This document shows positions 1 through 8,424 of a stretch of DNA of 64,000 nucleotides, in pieces. The DNA lies in contig NZ_JAUJUJ010000002.1 in NCBI RefSeq assembly GCF_030711595.1, positions 157,107 to 221,106 of the forward strand. The letters run 5' to 3'. Positions within the stretch are counted from its first letter, which is position 1, and the number at the start of each line of letters is the position of its first letter. The translations under genes were made by a program, and so were the position numbers. The DNA is from Stenotrophomonas sp. YIM B06876. Lineage in GTDB: Bacteria > Pseudomonadota > Gammaproteobacteria > Xanthomonadales > Xanthomonadaceae. Under the pieces are notes generated by a model, which saw only the letters and a program-made list of their open reading frames with translations, was not told where the DNA came from and searched no databases.

Positions 1-561
1 CTTGCGGATCTCGGCGGCCGGCTTGCCGGCCAGCTTCAGTCGCAGCCAGTCGTTCTTGACCGACTTGCGCCACAGCTCGTCCAGCTCGGCGGTACTGGCC
101 GCCCACGGCACGTCCTTGCGGTCGTACTCGAATTTCTCGTCGGTGCTGAAATCGAAGTCCTGCTTGAGCAGCTTGCGCGCATACGCGATGCGATCGGCCA
201 CACGCTGCTGGTAGACCGCGAACACGTCGAACGCCGGGGCCAGCTCACCGTTGCGGATGGCCGGTGCCACCGCCGCTTCATCCGGGGCAAAGCGCGCGAT
301 ATCGGCCTGGGTGAAGAACTGCTTGCCGCTGTCGAGCGTCTCCAGATAACGCTTGAACACGTCCTTGGCGGTTTCCGCATCCAGTGGCCGCGGCCGGTAG
401 GCATAGCGGCTGTCGGACAGCAGGCCGTACACCAGCTTGGAGGTCGTGGCCTGGTCTGCCGTGGCCGCCATCGGCTGCAAGGGCGTGTCGGCCCGGGCCA
501 GCAATGCGATCGGCGCCGTCAGCGCAAAGGCCAGCAGGAAAGCGGGGACTCTGTAATTCAT
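1..561 (-). CDS. prc: Tail-specific (C-terminal processing) protease, N-terminal part, cut by window edge
   Basis: Periplasmic serine protease that degrades proteins with non-polar C-termini and trims cell-wall enzymes. Only the first 187 codons are in the window; the frame is open to base 1, so the PDZ and catalytic domains lie outside. The product starts MNYRVPAFLLAFALTAPIAL, a signal peptide, and continues with the N-terminal domain of Prc: alternating helices with the pattern LVYGLLSDSRYAYRPRPLD, then YLETLDSGKQFFTQADI, then VYQQRVADRIAYARKLL. The ATG at 559-561 is the only start that keeps the signal peptide. The family assignment rests on this N-terminal domain alone. Confidence 0.85.
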   Translation of the reverse strand, partial: MNYRVPAFLLAFALTAPIALLARADTPLQPMAATADQATTSKLVYGLLSDSRYAYRPRPLDAETAKDVFKRYLETLDSGKQFFTQADIARFAPDEAAVAPAIRNGELAPAFDVFAVYQQRVADRIAYARKLLKQDFDFSTDEKFEYDRKDVPWAASTAELDELWRKSVKNDWLRLKLAGKPAAEIRK

Positions 562-780
562 CTACGTACTCTGGGCACCGGGCCGAAAAGGGAGACTGCG
601 GGTGTTTCAGACAGGCTGACAGTGCCGAAAGTTTCGGTGCTTGTCATCCCGGGCCCATGCAGACTAGCCGGCGGCCTGTAGTGATTTGTGAACCGCCCAT
701 GCAGTGCGCGATGGCCCCGGCGCGGTTGTCAGCGCCGGCATCGTGACGCCCGTTCCCGCGCCGCAGACGCAAATGCGGAA

Positions 781-1791
781 TCAGCCCGCCACGCCGGCGT
801 CGGCGGCCTGGCGGTCGGCATGGTAGGACGAGCGCACCATCGGCCCGGAGGCGACGTGGCTGAAACCCAGCGCGTTGCCGTAGTCTTCCAGCGCCTTGTA
901 TTCCTCCGGCGTCCAGTAGCGCAGCACCGGATGGTGGTGCGCCGTGGGCTGCAGGTACTGGCCGATGGTGATCATGTCCACGTCATGCGCGCGCAGGTCG
1001 CGCAACGTGGCCTGCACCTGCTCCAGGGTCTCGCCGAGACCGAGCATGATCCCCGACTTGGTGGTCAGGTGCGGGTGCTGCGCCTTGAACTTCTGCAGCA
1101 GGGTCAGCGACCACTGGTAATCGGCGCCGGGACGCACGTTCGGATACAGGTCCGGGACGGTCTCGATGTTGTGGTTGAACACGTCCGGCGGACACGTCGC
1201 CAGGATCGCCAGCGCGCGGTCCATGCGGCCCTTGCCGCGGAAATCGGGAGTCAGGATCTCGATGCGGGTGGTGGGGGCCTTGTCGCGGATCGCGCCGATG
1301 CAGTCGACAAAATGCTGGGCACCGCCGTCGCGCAGGTCGTCACGGTCGACGCTGGTCACCACCACGTACTTCAGGCCCATGTCGGCCACGGTCTGCGCCA
1401 GGCTGGCCGGCTCGCCGGCATCGGGCGCCTTGGGCCGGCCATGCGCCACATCGCAGAACGAGCAACGACGGGTACAGACCTCGCCCAGAATCATGAAGGT
1501 CGCGGTGCCGTGACTGAAGCACTCGTGGATGTTCGGGCAGCTGGCCTCTTCGCACACCGTCACCAGACGGTTCTCGCGCAATTTGGCCTTGAGGGTGGCC
1601 ACCGCATTGCCGGACGGAATACGCACCCGGATCCACGAGGGCTTGCGCAGCACCGGCGCATCGGCGAACTGCACCGGTGAGCGCGCGATCTTGTCGCCCC
1701 CGAGCTGTTTCACGCCGGCTTGCAGCGGTGCGGCCGGAGTGTCGCTCTGCAGGACCTGCAGGGGGATGGAGCGGGTGCTGGATTCGGTCAT
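781..1791 (-). CDS. lipA: Lipoyl synthase
   Basis: Radical SAM enzyme that inserts two sulfurs into the octanoyl chain carried by E2 and H proteins, giving lipoyl groups. The 336-residue product has both expected iron-sulfur sets: the auxiliary-cluster cysteines at about residues 80, 85 and 91 ([12 protein letters not shown]) and the radical-SAM CxxxCxxC at 106, 110 and 113 (CTRRCSFC). Length is usual for proteobacterial LipA. It lies 16 bases behind lipB, so the octanoyl transfer and sulfur insertion steps are probably co-transcribed. Confidence 0.97.
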   Translation of the reverse strand: MTESSTRSIPLQVLQSDTPAAPLQAGVKQLGGDKIARSPVQFADAPVLRKPSWIRVRIPSGNAVATLKAKLRENRLVTVCEEASCPNIHECFSHGTATFMILGEVCTRRCSFCDVAHGRPKAPDAGEPASLAQTVADMGLKYVVVTSVDRDDLRDGGAQHFVDCIGAIRDKAPTTRIEILTPDFRGKGRMDRALAILATCPPDVFNHNIETVPDLYPNVRPGADYQWSLTLLQKFKAQHPHLTTKSGIMLGLGETLEQVQATLRDLRAHDVDMITIGQYLQPTAHHHPVLRYWTPEEYKALEDYGNALGFSHVASGPMVRSSYHADRQAADAGVAG

Positions 1792-1807
1792 GGCGGTATC
1801 GGCGGGC

Positions 1808-2512
1808 TCAGGCCGCGAAAGTCAGGTCGGGCAAATCGGGGGTCGGCTGCAGCGCCAGCCCGAGCTGGCGGGCCAGATGGCGCAGCAGCACCGGCTTGGC
1901 GGATTCGATCCCCGAAGGGCCGCCCAAGTCTAGCACCGAGGTCACCTGCAACCCCTGGTAGCCGCAGGGGTTGATGCGGTGGAAGGGCTCCAGGTCCATC
2001 GCCACGTTGAACGCCAGCCCATGGAAGGTACAGCCGCGGCGCACGCGGATGCCGAGCGCGGCGATCTTGGCGTCGGCGACATACACCCCGGGCGCGCCGT
2101 CGCGTCGCTGCGCCACGATGTTCCATTCATCCAGCGTATCGATCAGCGCCTGCTCGATCCGGCAGACGTACTCGCGCACGCCAATGCCGAGCCGGCGCAG
2201 CTCCAGCAGCGGGTAGACCACGATCTGGCCCGGGCCGTGATAGGTCACCTGACCGCCGCGATCGACGTGCACCACCGGAATATCCCCCGGCGCCAGCACG
2301 TGTTCCGGCTTGCCGGCCTGGCCCAGGGTGAATACCGGCTCGTGCTCGACCACCCACAACTCGTCGGCGGTGGTTTCGCTACGGGCATCGGTGAACCGCT
2401 GCATCGCATGCCACACCGGCGCATAGGGCTGGCGACCGAGATCACGGACCAGCGCCGGACGCGGCGCCCTGGCCACCGCGGACGCGACGGGAACGCGGTC
2501 TACAGCGTCCAC
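1808..2512 (-). CDS. lipB: Octanoyl-[ACP]:protein N-octanoyltransferase
   Basis: Moves octanoyl from acyl carrier protein to the lipoyl domains, the step before LipA. The 234-residue product has the family signature [14 protein letters not shown] near residue 85, the catalytic lysine at about 149 (DAKIAALG) and the catalytic cysteine at about 183 (NPCGYQGL), the same 34-residue spacing as in E. coli LipB. The start used is GTG, which overlaps the end of the upstream DUF493 gene by 13 bases; the next in-frame ATG falls inside the conserved core. Translational coupling with the upstream gene is likely. Confidence 0.95.
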   Translation of the reverse strand: MDAVDRVPVASAVARAPRPALVRDLGRQPYAPVWHAMQRFTDARSETTADELWVVEHEPVFTLGQAGKPEHVLAPGDIPVVHVDRGGQVTYHGPGQIVVYPLLELRRLGIGVREYVCRIEQALIDTLDEWNIVAQRRDGAPGVYVADAKIAALGIRVRRGCTFHGLAFNVAMDLEPFHRINPCGYQGLQVTSVLDLGGPSGIESAKPVLLRHLARQLGLALQPTPDLPDLTFAA

Positions 2513-2778
2513 TTCACTTCCGGATGGTCACGCAGGGCCACGTGGGCGGCGTCGTACTGTTCGCGGCTGTCCGCTTTGAAGGCGATGCGCACGGAAACAT
2601 ACTTGCCGTTGCTGGAATGCTTCCAGCTGATGCGCTCGCTCAGCACTTCCACGCCGGATTGCTCCAGCAGGCGCGGCAGTTCGCTTTCCAGTCCGATCCC
2701 CGCCGTGCCCATGGCACTGAGCTCGAAGGTACCGGGAAACTGGAAGCCGTGTTCGGGGTTGTCGGACTTGATTTCCAT
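2500..2778 (-). CDS. ybeD: DUF493 family protein (YbeD-like)
   Basis: Small soluble protein of 92 residues (begins [20 protein letters not shown]) matching the YbeD/DUF493 family, a ferredoxin-like ACT-type fold with unproven function. Its position directly before lipB is the conserved one (dacA/dacC-ybeD-lipB-lipA), which suggests a regulatory or accessory role around lipoate metabolism, an inference only. The ATG at 2776-2778 fits the family's usual N-terminus; the frame stays open 47 codons further upstream, but that part is not family-like. Confidence 0.9.
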   Translation of the reverse strand: MEIKSDNPEHGFQFPGTFELSAMGTAGIGLESELPRLLEQSGVEVLSERISWKHSSNGKYVSVRIAFKADSREQYDAAHVALRDHPEVKWTL

Positions 2779-3194
2779 GCGCCCATTATCGGGGCAGCGG
2801 CCGGCAAACCCAAGGTTTCCATGGCCCCTAAAGGCGAGGGCCGCAAGCGCGCCCCTTGGCAGCACTACCCGCCGCTGGATTACCTGGACAGTTGCAGCCG
2901 GGTGGAAGACACCCGCCATTGCCGCCCGGCTCGACCTCCCACATCAGCCCGTCCTTCCCCCGCTCGGGTACAGCACCATGCGCAGGTCCAGGCTGCGCAC
3001 GGCCGCTCCGGTGCCCCGGGCATTGGCCCACAGGCGTCCGGCGCCGGTCACTGTGATGGCCTGCTGCGCGCTGGCCAGTGAAGCGCTGTCCGGCAGGCCC
3101 GCAGCCGGGCGGCGATGCCGGTGCACAGAAAAGCCGGCACAAGTGCCGGCTTTTTGTGTCCGCCGCCCGAGGGCCGGCGCAAGCGGGGGCGTCG
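2779..3194. other. Gap between dacC and the DUF493 gene
   Basis: 416 bases without a convincing gene. It holds the dacC terminator hairpin (3129-3155). On the minus strand below it, from about 3120 to 2944, there is a protein-like stretch ending LDLRMVLYPSGGRTG that has no start codon or ribosome site of its own. In many relatives a D-amino-acid transaminase gene sits here; nothing resembling it is visible. Confidence 0.5.
3129..3155 (-). terminator. Rho-independent terminator of dacC
   Basis: Perfect 8-bp inverted repeat GCCGGCAC/GTGCCGGC with a 2-base spacer, flanked by A and T runs on both sides, 39 bases past the dacC stop. It could work in both directions. Confidence 0.85.
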
Positions 3195-4397
3195 TTATTC
3201 CGACTTCCACCACATCATGAAGCTGTCCCACAGGCGCTTGAAGAAACCGGCCTCCTCGATCGCGGCCACGGCCACCAGCGGCGCTTGGGCCACCACCTTG
3301 CCGTCAAGCGAAACCTTCACCGTACCGATCTGCTGGCCGGCGGTGATCGGCGCCTCCAGCACCTTGGGCACGTCCATGCTCGGCTTGAGATCGTTGTAGC
3401 GGCCGCGCGGCACGCTGACCAGCAGCGGCTCGGCCACGCCCAACTGCACCTGGTCGCCCTTGCCCTTCCATACCTTCTGCGTGGTCACCGCCGCACCCGG
3501 CTCGTACAGGCGATGGGTTTCGAAGAAACGGAACCCCCAGTTCAGCAGCGCCAGGCTGTCGTTGGCCCGCTGCTTCTCCGAGCTGCCCCCCATCAGCACC
3601 GCAATCAGGCGCTGGTCGCCGCGCTGGGCCGAACTCATCAGGCAGTAACCGGCGGCCGAGGTGTGGCCGGTCTTGATGCCGTCCACGCTCGGGTCACGCC
3701 ACAACAGCAGGTTGCGGTTGGGCTGGGTGATGTCGCCGACCTTGAATTCCTTGATCTTGTTGTAGGCGTAGGTCTCCGGGTAATCGTGCACGAGGGCCCG
3801 GCCCAGCAACGCCAGATCGTAGGCGGTGGAATGGTGCCCTTCGGCGGTCAGGCCATGGGCGTTGACAAAGTACGAGTCCTTCATGCCGATCTTGGCGGCA
3901 TAGCTGTTCATCAGCGCGGCAAACGCTTCCTGGCTGCCGGCCGCGTGCTCGGCCAGCGCGATCGCGGCATCGTTGCCGGACTGCACCGCCATGCCCTTTT
4001 CCATGTCTTCCAGACGCGCGGTCTGGTTGACCGGGAAACCGCTGTAACTGCCATCGGTGCCGGCGCCCCCTTCGCGCCAGGCGCGCTCGCTCATCATCAC
4101 CTGGTCGTCGGGCTTGATCTTGCCGTTCTTGATTTCGGCGGCGATCACGTAGGACGTCATCACCTTGGTGATGCTGGCCGGCGGCAGCTGCTCATGGATG
4201 TTCTCGCCCGCCAGCACCTGGCCGGTGGCGTAATCCATCAGCACCCAGGATCTGGACGCGCTGGGAACCGGCGCCGGTGGCGTGGCGACCACCGTCGGCG
4301 CGGCGGCCGCCGGGGCTGGAACGGGAGTAGGCGTCTGGGCGGAAACCAGGCCCATGGCGAGCGTGGCCATGGCGGCGATGGCGAAACGGAATTTCAT
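3195..4397 (-). CDS. dacC: D-alanyl-D-alanine carboxypeptidase (PBP5/6 type)
   Basis: Periplasmic low-molecular-weight penicillin-binding protein that removes the terminal D-Ala from peptidoglycan stem peptides. The 400-residue product has a signal peptide (MKFRFAIAAMATLAMGLVSA), a proline/alanine-rich linker at about 22-48, then the three active-site motifs SITK (75-78), SGN (140-142) and KTG (242-244). The C-terminus has the usual beta-rich domain and ends in an amphipathic, tryptophan-rich helix (RLWDSFMMWWK) that anchors PBP5-type enzymes to the inner membrane. The ATG at 4395-4397 was chosen because it starts the signal peptide. Whether it is the PBP5 or PBP6 orthologue is not decided by the sequence; dacA is an alternative name. 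Confidence 0.94.
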   Translation of the reverse strand: MKFRFAIAAMATLAMGLVSAQTPTPVPAPAAAAPTVVATPPAPVPSASRSWVLMDYATGQVLAGENIHEQLPPASITKVMTSYVIAAEIKNGKIKPDDQVMMSERAWREGGAGTDGSYSGFPVNQTARLEDMEKGMAVQSGNDAAIALAEHAAGSQEAFAALMNSYAAKIGMKDSYFVNAHGLTAEGHHSTAYDLALLGRALVHDYPETYAYNKIKEFKVGDITQPNRNLLLWRDPSVDGIKTGHTSAAGYCLMSSAQRGDQRLIAVLMGGSSEKQRANDSLALLNWGFRFFETHRLYEPGAAVTTQKVWKGKGDQVQLGVAEPLLVSVPRGRYNDLKPSMDVPKVLEAPITAGQQIGTVKVSLDGKVVAQAPLVAVAAIEEAGFFKRLWDSFMMWWKSE

Positions 4398-4493
4398 CGG
4401 ACAACGGTTCCTGATGGACGGGCAGATCGGGGCAAGCATTGTAGGGCGACGACGGCAGGCCGGAGTGCGGCGGCCCCCGTCCGCATACGGGAT

Positions 4494-5741
4494 TCAGTCA
4501 CGGACGATCTGTGGCTGGCCAAACCCCAGCCCCGCGATGCGGCCGGCGAGCTCGGCGGCATTGCCGACGTCATTGGCCGCGACCCGCAACCGCCACAGGG
4601 TGCGCCCGCCACTGACGATGTCGCTGAGGCTGGCCCCGGCGATGCCGGCCGACGCCAGCTGGCCCAATGCCCGGGTGGCGTTGTCGCGATTGGAGAAACT
4701 GGCCACTTGCAGCAGCACATTGCCCAGCGCGCTCGCGGCCAGGGTGGGGGATGCCGTCGGCGCCGGGGCAGCGGCTGCCGGTGGCGGCGTGCCCGCTGCA
4801 CGGCCGCTGGCCACGCGCACCCCGGCGTCCTTCATCCACGCATCGGACCTGTCGGCGGCGTCCGCCGCCGCGGATGCCGCGGCCCCGGCGCGCGCGACGA
4901 CCGGCGCCGTGGCCACGGTCTGGCGCGCGGTGGTCACGGCGGCGGCCGTTACCGGCGGCAACTTGCCCACCAGCCGGTCCATATCACTGGCCGCCGCGGT
5001 GGCGGCAGCCCGGCTCGCGGCCTGGGCCCGCCGGGCAGGTTTATCCGCTCCGGCGGCCAGCAGATTGTCGCTACCGGGCGTCAGCCCTTTCACCTCGACC
5101 CGGCCGGTGCCGCGCTGGGTGATACCCAGCCGCACCGCCGCGGCATAGCTCAGATCGATCACCCGGCCGTCGTGGAACGGGCCACGGTCATTGACCCGCA
5201 CCACCACCGATTCGCCATTGTCCAGGTTGGTGACCCGCGCAAAACTCGGCAGCGGCAAGGTCTTGTGCGCGGCAGTGAAGGCATACATGTCGTAGACCTC
5301 GCGATTGGAGGTCAGCCGGCCGTGGAACTTGCTGCCGTAGTACGAGGCGATGCCCTGCTCGGCGTAGTCGGCCACCCGGTCCATCACTTTGTATTCCTTG
5401 CCCAGCACCGTGTACGGCGAGCGGTTGCCCACTGGCGAACGCGGTTCATCGGTCACCCGCGGCTCCGGGATACAGGCCACATTGGGCACATAGTCCGGAG
5501 TGGTGTCCGAGACCCCGGGCTTGTACAGGCCGCCGGCGGTGTAATTGCCGCGGGTGGAGAGATCCTCTTTCGCCGGCGCATACGGCGAGCCTTCCGGGCA
5601 ACCCCTGGCCGCGCTCTTGCCACCATGAACCACGCCGCCCGGCCTGGCCGCGGCGGCCGCGGGTCCGGACTTCTTCGGTGCGCTGCTGCAGGCCGCCAGC
5701 CCGAGCACCATCAACGCAGGGACCAGCCATCGCATCTTCAT
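4494..5741 (-). CDS. rlpA: Septal ring lytic transglycosylase RlpA
   Basis: Lipoprotein that cleaves glycan strands stripped of stem peptides, mainly at the septum. The 415-residue product has a lipobox (LAAC, Cys18), a long low-complexity linker, a double-psi beta-barrel (from about GIASYYGSKFHGRLTSN to RVNDRGPFHDGRVIDLS) and a C-terminal SPOR domain that would bind denuded glycan. The alanine/proline-rich stretch between barrel and SPOR domain is long. Its start codon overlaps the mltB stop by 4 bases, so the two wall hydrolases are probably translationally coupled. Confidence 0.94.
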   Translation of the reverse strand: MKMRWLVPALMVLGLAACSSAPKKSGPAAAAARPGGVVHGGKSAARGCPEGSPYAPAKEDLSTRGNYTAGGLYKPGVSDTTPDYVPNVACIPEPRVTDEPRSPVGNRSPYTVLGKEYKVMDRVADYAEQGIASYYGSKFHGRLTSNREVYDMYAFTAAHKTLPLPSFARVTNLDNGESVVVRVNDRGPFHDGRVIDLSYAAAVRLGITQRGTGRVEVKGLTPGSDNLLAAGADKPARRAQAASRAAATAAASDMDRLVGKLPPVTAAAVTTARQTVATAPVVARAGAAASAAADAADRSDAWMKDAGVRVASGRAAGTPPPAAAAPAPTASPTLAASALGNVLLQVASFSNRDNATRALGQLASAGIAGASLSDIVSGGRTLWRLRVAANDVGNAAELAGRIAGLGFGQPQIVRD

Positions 5742-6874
5742 GCCGGCGGAAGCTCCTCGCCGGCGATGGCCCGGGACAGCTGGAACACGGCCATCGCGTA
5801 CATTTTGGAGAGGTTGTAACGGGTGATCGCGTAGTAGTTCTGGAAGCCCAGCCAGTACTGTTTGCCGTTGCTGGCCTCCAGCGTGATCGGGGTGGCGGTG
5901 GCGCCCGCCCGCACCGGGCCGCTGGCGCGGTAGCCGCGGGCCGCAAGGTCGGCCAGGCTGTAACCCGGCGTCCAGTCGGCGGGATTGAACTCGTCCCTGC
6001 CCGCCGCCAGCGTGGCCGGCACCGCCACCTGCCCCCCCCGCACCCAGCCGCCCTTCTTCACGAAATAGTTGGCAATGGAGGCGAATACGTCGTCGTAGCT
6101 GTTGAACAGGTCGCGGCGGCCATCGCCGTTGCCGTCGACGGCGAAATCCAGATAGCTCGACGGCATGAACTGGCCCATGCCCATCGCGCCGGCATAGCTG
6201 CCCTGCAGCGCGGTGATGTCCAGGTTCTCGTCGCGCGTCAGCACGAACAGCTTGGCCAGCTCGTCGCGGAAGAACAGCTCGCGCCGCACCTCGCGCTCGA
6301 GCTTGTCCGGGTCGCCGCTGCGCGGGTAGTTGAAGGCCAGCGTGTACAGCGCATCGAGCACCTTGTGCTTTCCGGTGTTGGCGCCGTAGCTGGTCTCCAC
6401 GCCGATGATCGCCACGATCACTTCGGCCGGCACCCCGGTTGCCGCCTCCACCCGCTTCAGCTCGTCGCGGTGCTGGGCCAGGAAGGCACGGCCGCCGTCG
6501 ATCCGTGCCTGGCTGATGAACATCGGCCGGTACTCGTTCCACGGCTTGACCCGTTCGGCCGGGCGCGACATCGCCGCGATGATTGGCGGGCGCACCTGGG
6601 CACTGGCCAGGGTGCGGTCAATGAACGCCGGATCGATCCGGTAGCGGGCGGCGGTGTCGCGGATGAAGTTGGCCCGCGCGGTGGCGAACGGCACCGGAGC
6701 CAAGTCCACCGGCGGCAGGTTGCCAGCGGTTTCCGGCGCGGCTTCGGCCGGCCCCTTGCCCGGGACAACCGACCCGGCCGGCATGGCCGCGGACGAGGGA
6801 GTGGATGCCTGCGGCGGGGTCGCGCAGGCGACCAGACCGAACGTGAAAAAACAGACCAGTGCGCTTCGAATCAT
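5738..6874 (-). CDS. mltB: Membrane-bound lytic murein transglycosylase B
   Basis: Outer-membrane lipoprotein that cleaves the MurNAc-GlcNAc bond to give 1,6-anhydro ends. The 378-residue product has a lipobox (LVAC, Cys17), the SLT_2 fold, the catalytic glutamate at about 160 (IIGVETSYGAN) and the GSYAGAMGMGQFMPSSY loop. It is followed directly by rlpA and dacC, a wall-remodelling group. Its upstream region is the hairpin-rich gap described separately, so a separate promoter close to the start is likely. Confidence 0.95.
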   Translation of the reverse strand: MIRSALVCFFTFGLVACATPPQASTPSSAAMPAGSVVPGKGPAEAAPETAGNLPPVDLAPVPFATARANFIRDTAARYRIDPAFIDRTLASAQVRPPIIAAMSRPAERVKPWNEYRPMFISQARIDGGRAFLAQHRDELKRVEAATGVPAEVIVAIIGVETSYGANTGKHKVLDALYTLAFNYPRSGDPDKLEREVRRELFFRDELAKLFVLTRDENLDITALQGSYAGAMGMGQFMPSSYLDFAVDGNGDGRRDLFNSYDDVFASIANYFVKKGGWVRGGQVAVPATLAAGRDEFNPADWTPGYSLADLAARGYRASGPVRAGATATPITLEASNGKQYWLGFQNYYAITRYNLSKMYAMAVFQLSRAIAGEELPPA

Positions 6875-7075
6875 CGGGCGAGATTAGCAGGTCAAGGATG
6901 AATTTCCATCAATAAGACCATGAATCGCAACAGGATTGAAGCACTTCAAAGCCGTGGATTGCGGCTGTATCGGGGCGTCTGTGCGCTGCCCGCCGCCCTG
7001 AATGCGGCCCCCGGGGCGACGGCAGGCCGGCGCCGGGCCGGAGGCCTGCCGTGCGGATCAGCGGCGGCGGATCCG

Positions 7076-7237
7076 AAAAATGGACTGCCGGCTGCGCCCC
7101 CATCCCCGCAGGCGCAGCCGGCACTCCCACCGGATCCCGTACAGGCCTGGTCCGTCTCCCCACGGACCAGGCCCCGAATTCGGCACGACCGGGCTGCCGC
7201 CCCGCCTCCCCCGCGGCGCGTGGCGACCGGCGATGGG
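7076..7237 (-). ncRNA. Candidate small RNA with GGA-containing hairpin loops
   Basis: Predicted from sequence only. Transcription would start near 7237, 7 bases past the -10-like CACAAT. The transcript would fold a weak hairpin (7202-7216, loop GGGGGAG), a perfect 12-bp hairpin (7144-7173, loop GGGGAG) and a perfect 13-bp hairpin (7086-7123, loop with GGGGA), followed 5 bases later by five U. A 7-bp repeat (7131-7137 with 7069-7075) could close a stem around the last hairpin. Five GGA triplets, three of them in loops, are reminiscent of RsmA/CsrA-binding RNAs. Known rnpB, tmRNA and 6S signatures are absent. The opposite strand would show C-rich loops instead, like sX13 of Xanthomonas, but lacks a matching promoter and terminator. 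Confidence 0.45.
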
Positions 7238-7243
7238 GGCGCC

Positions 7244-7285
7244 ATTGTGAACAGCAACGCAAAAAATTGTTTTGATCTGGATCAA
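7244..7285 (-). promoter_or_regulatory. FNR/Anr-type box with class II promoter spacing
   Basis: TTGATCTGGATCAA at 7272-7285 is a perfect match to the FNR-family consensus TTGAT-N4-ATCAA. On the minus strand it is followed by exactly 22 bases and then CACAAT (7249-7244), a 4/6 match to the -10 consensus. This places the box centre at about -41.5, the standard class II activation geometry. The plus strand has no -10 at that distance. That an FNR-family regulator exists in this organism is inferred. Confidence 0.6.
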
Positions 7286-7317
7286 AACTCCAGACACCCG
7301 GCGCCGCACGTTTGCCG

Positions 7318-8424
7318 TCAGTGGCCATGCACCGGGCGATGCGCGCGCACCGCCATCACCAGCCCGAAGCCGGCCAGCAGCGACACCGCCGAGGTGCCGC
7401 CATAGCTGATCAAGGGCATCGGCACCCCGACGACCGGCATCACCCCGGAGATCATGCCGCCGTTGACCAGCACGTAGACGAAGAACGCCAACCCGGTGGC
7501 GCCGGCCAGCAGCCGCGAATAGCTGTCGCGGGACTGCACCGCGATCCACAGGCAGCGGCCGATCACCAGCAGGTACAGCGCCAGCACGATGGCCACGCCG
7601 ATCCAGCCGAACTCCTCGCTCAACACCGAGAACGCGAAGTCGGTGGTCTGCTCGGGAATGAAGTTCAGATGCGACTGCGAGCCCAGCCCCCAGCCCTTGC
7701 CGCCGAGCCCGCCCGAACCGATCGCGATCTTGGACTGGATGATGTTCCAGCCCGCGCCCAGCGCATCGCTCTCCGGGTCCAGGAACATCAGGATGCGGTC
7801 CTTCTGGTAGGGCATCAGCAGCCAGAACCAGGCGACAGGTGCGGCTGCCGCCACGCCGCCCACGCCCACGCCTACCCACCACCAGGGCAGTCCCGCCAGC
7901 AGCAGCACGAAGGCGCCACTGGCCGCGATCAGCACCGCGGTGCCGAAGTCCGGCTGCAGCATCACCAGCGCGGTGGGCAGGCCGATGATCAGCGCAGCCA
8001 CCAGCACCACCGGCACCCGCGGCGGCAGCGGCACCCGGTGCAGGTACCAGGCCACCATCATCGGCAGGCTAACCTTGAGCAGCTCGGCCGGCTGCAGGTA
8101 GAAGAATTTCAGGTCCAGCCATTGCCGGCCGTATTTGCCGGTGCCCAGCACGAATACCGCCAGCAGCGGCAGCATCGACAGCGCATAGATCATCGGCGTC
8201 CACGCGCGGATGCGCAGGATCGACAACCGCGCGATACCCCACATCGCCAGCAACCCGACCCCGAAACGCGCCGCCTGCGCCATCACCAGGCGGTCACCGC
8301 CGGCGCTGTGCAGCACCGCCAGGCCGATCCCCATCAGTGTCAGCAAGGCCAGCAACAGGATCCAGTCCACACCGCGGGTCAGGCGCCCGCCCATCTCGCT
8401 GGCCCAGCGCAGGAAATCGTTCAT
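7318..8424 (-). CDS. rodA: Rod shape-determining SEDS glycosyltransferase RodA
   Basis: Polytopic inner-membrane peptidoglycan polymerase of the elongasome, partner of PBP2. The 368-residue product starts MNDFLRWASEMGGRLTRGVD and has about ten membrane helices with the SEDS signature regions (for example LQPDFGTAVLIAASGAFVL and PLISYGGTSAVSLLAGFG near the C-terminus). Length matches E. coli RodA (370). The start overlaps the mrdA stop by 4 bases. No clear T-rich terminator follows directly; the next hairpins are those of the gap toward mltB. Confidence 0.96.
   Translation of the reverse strand: MNDFLRWASEMGGRLTRGVDWILLLALLTLMGIGLAVLHSAGGDRLVMAQAARFGVGLLAMWGIARLSILRIRAWTPMIYALSMLPLLAVFVLGTGKYGRQWLDLKFFYLQPAELLKVSLPMMVAWYLHRVPLPPRVPVVLVAALIIGLPTALVMLQPDFGTAVLIAASGAFVLLLAGLPWWWVGVGVGGVAAAAPVAWFWLLMPYQKDRILMFLDPESDALGAGWNIIQSKIAIGSGGLGGKGWGLGSQSHLNFIPEQTTDFAFSVLSEEFGWIGVAIVLALYLLVIGRCLWIAVQSRDSYSRLLAGATGLAFFVYVLVNGGMISGVMPVVGVPMPLISYGGTSAVSLLAGFGLVMAVRAHRPVHGH

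Larger units (their letters stand above)
6875..7317. other. Gene-free gap between rodA and mltB, hairpin-rich
   Basis: 443 bases with no believable protein gene. It carries a perfect FNR-type box (7272-7285), a -10-like hexamer on the minus strand (7244-7249), perfect 12- and 13-bp hairpins at 7144-7173 and 7086-7123, a T-run on the minus strand at 7080-7076, and one more 10-bp hairpin at 7019-7052 (ACGGCAGGCC/GGCCTGCCGT). The part next to mltB (6875-7018) shows no hairpin and should hold the mltB promoter. Confidence 0.7.

Noticed and set aside
2944..3231. Minus-strand frame between dacC and the DUF493 gene
   Set aside because: Its beginning overlaps the dacC end and the terminator at 3129-3155, with no ribosome site. 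Kept only as a possible remnant, not as a gene.
7086..7216. An sX13-like small RNA with C-rich loops on the plus strand
   Set aside because: The loops would fit, but no -10 lies before and no terminator after the hairpins on that strand. The FNR-box spacing and the T-run both point to the minus strand.
6875..7237. RNase P RNA, tmRNA or 6S RNA in the hairpin-rich gap
   Set aside because: The conserved RNase P core (GAGGAAAGTCC), the tmRNA tRNA-like ends and the 6S long central bubble are not present.
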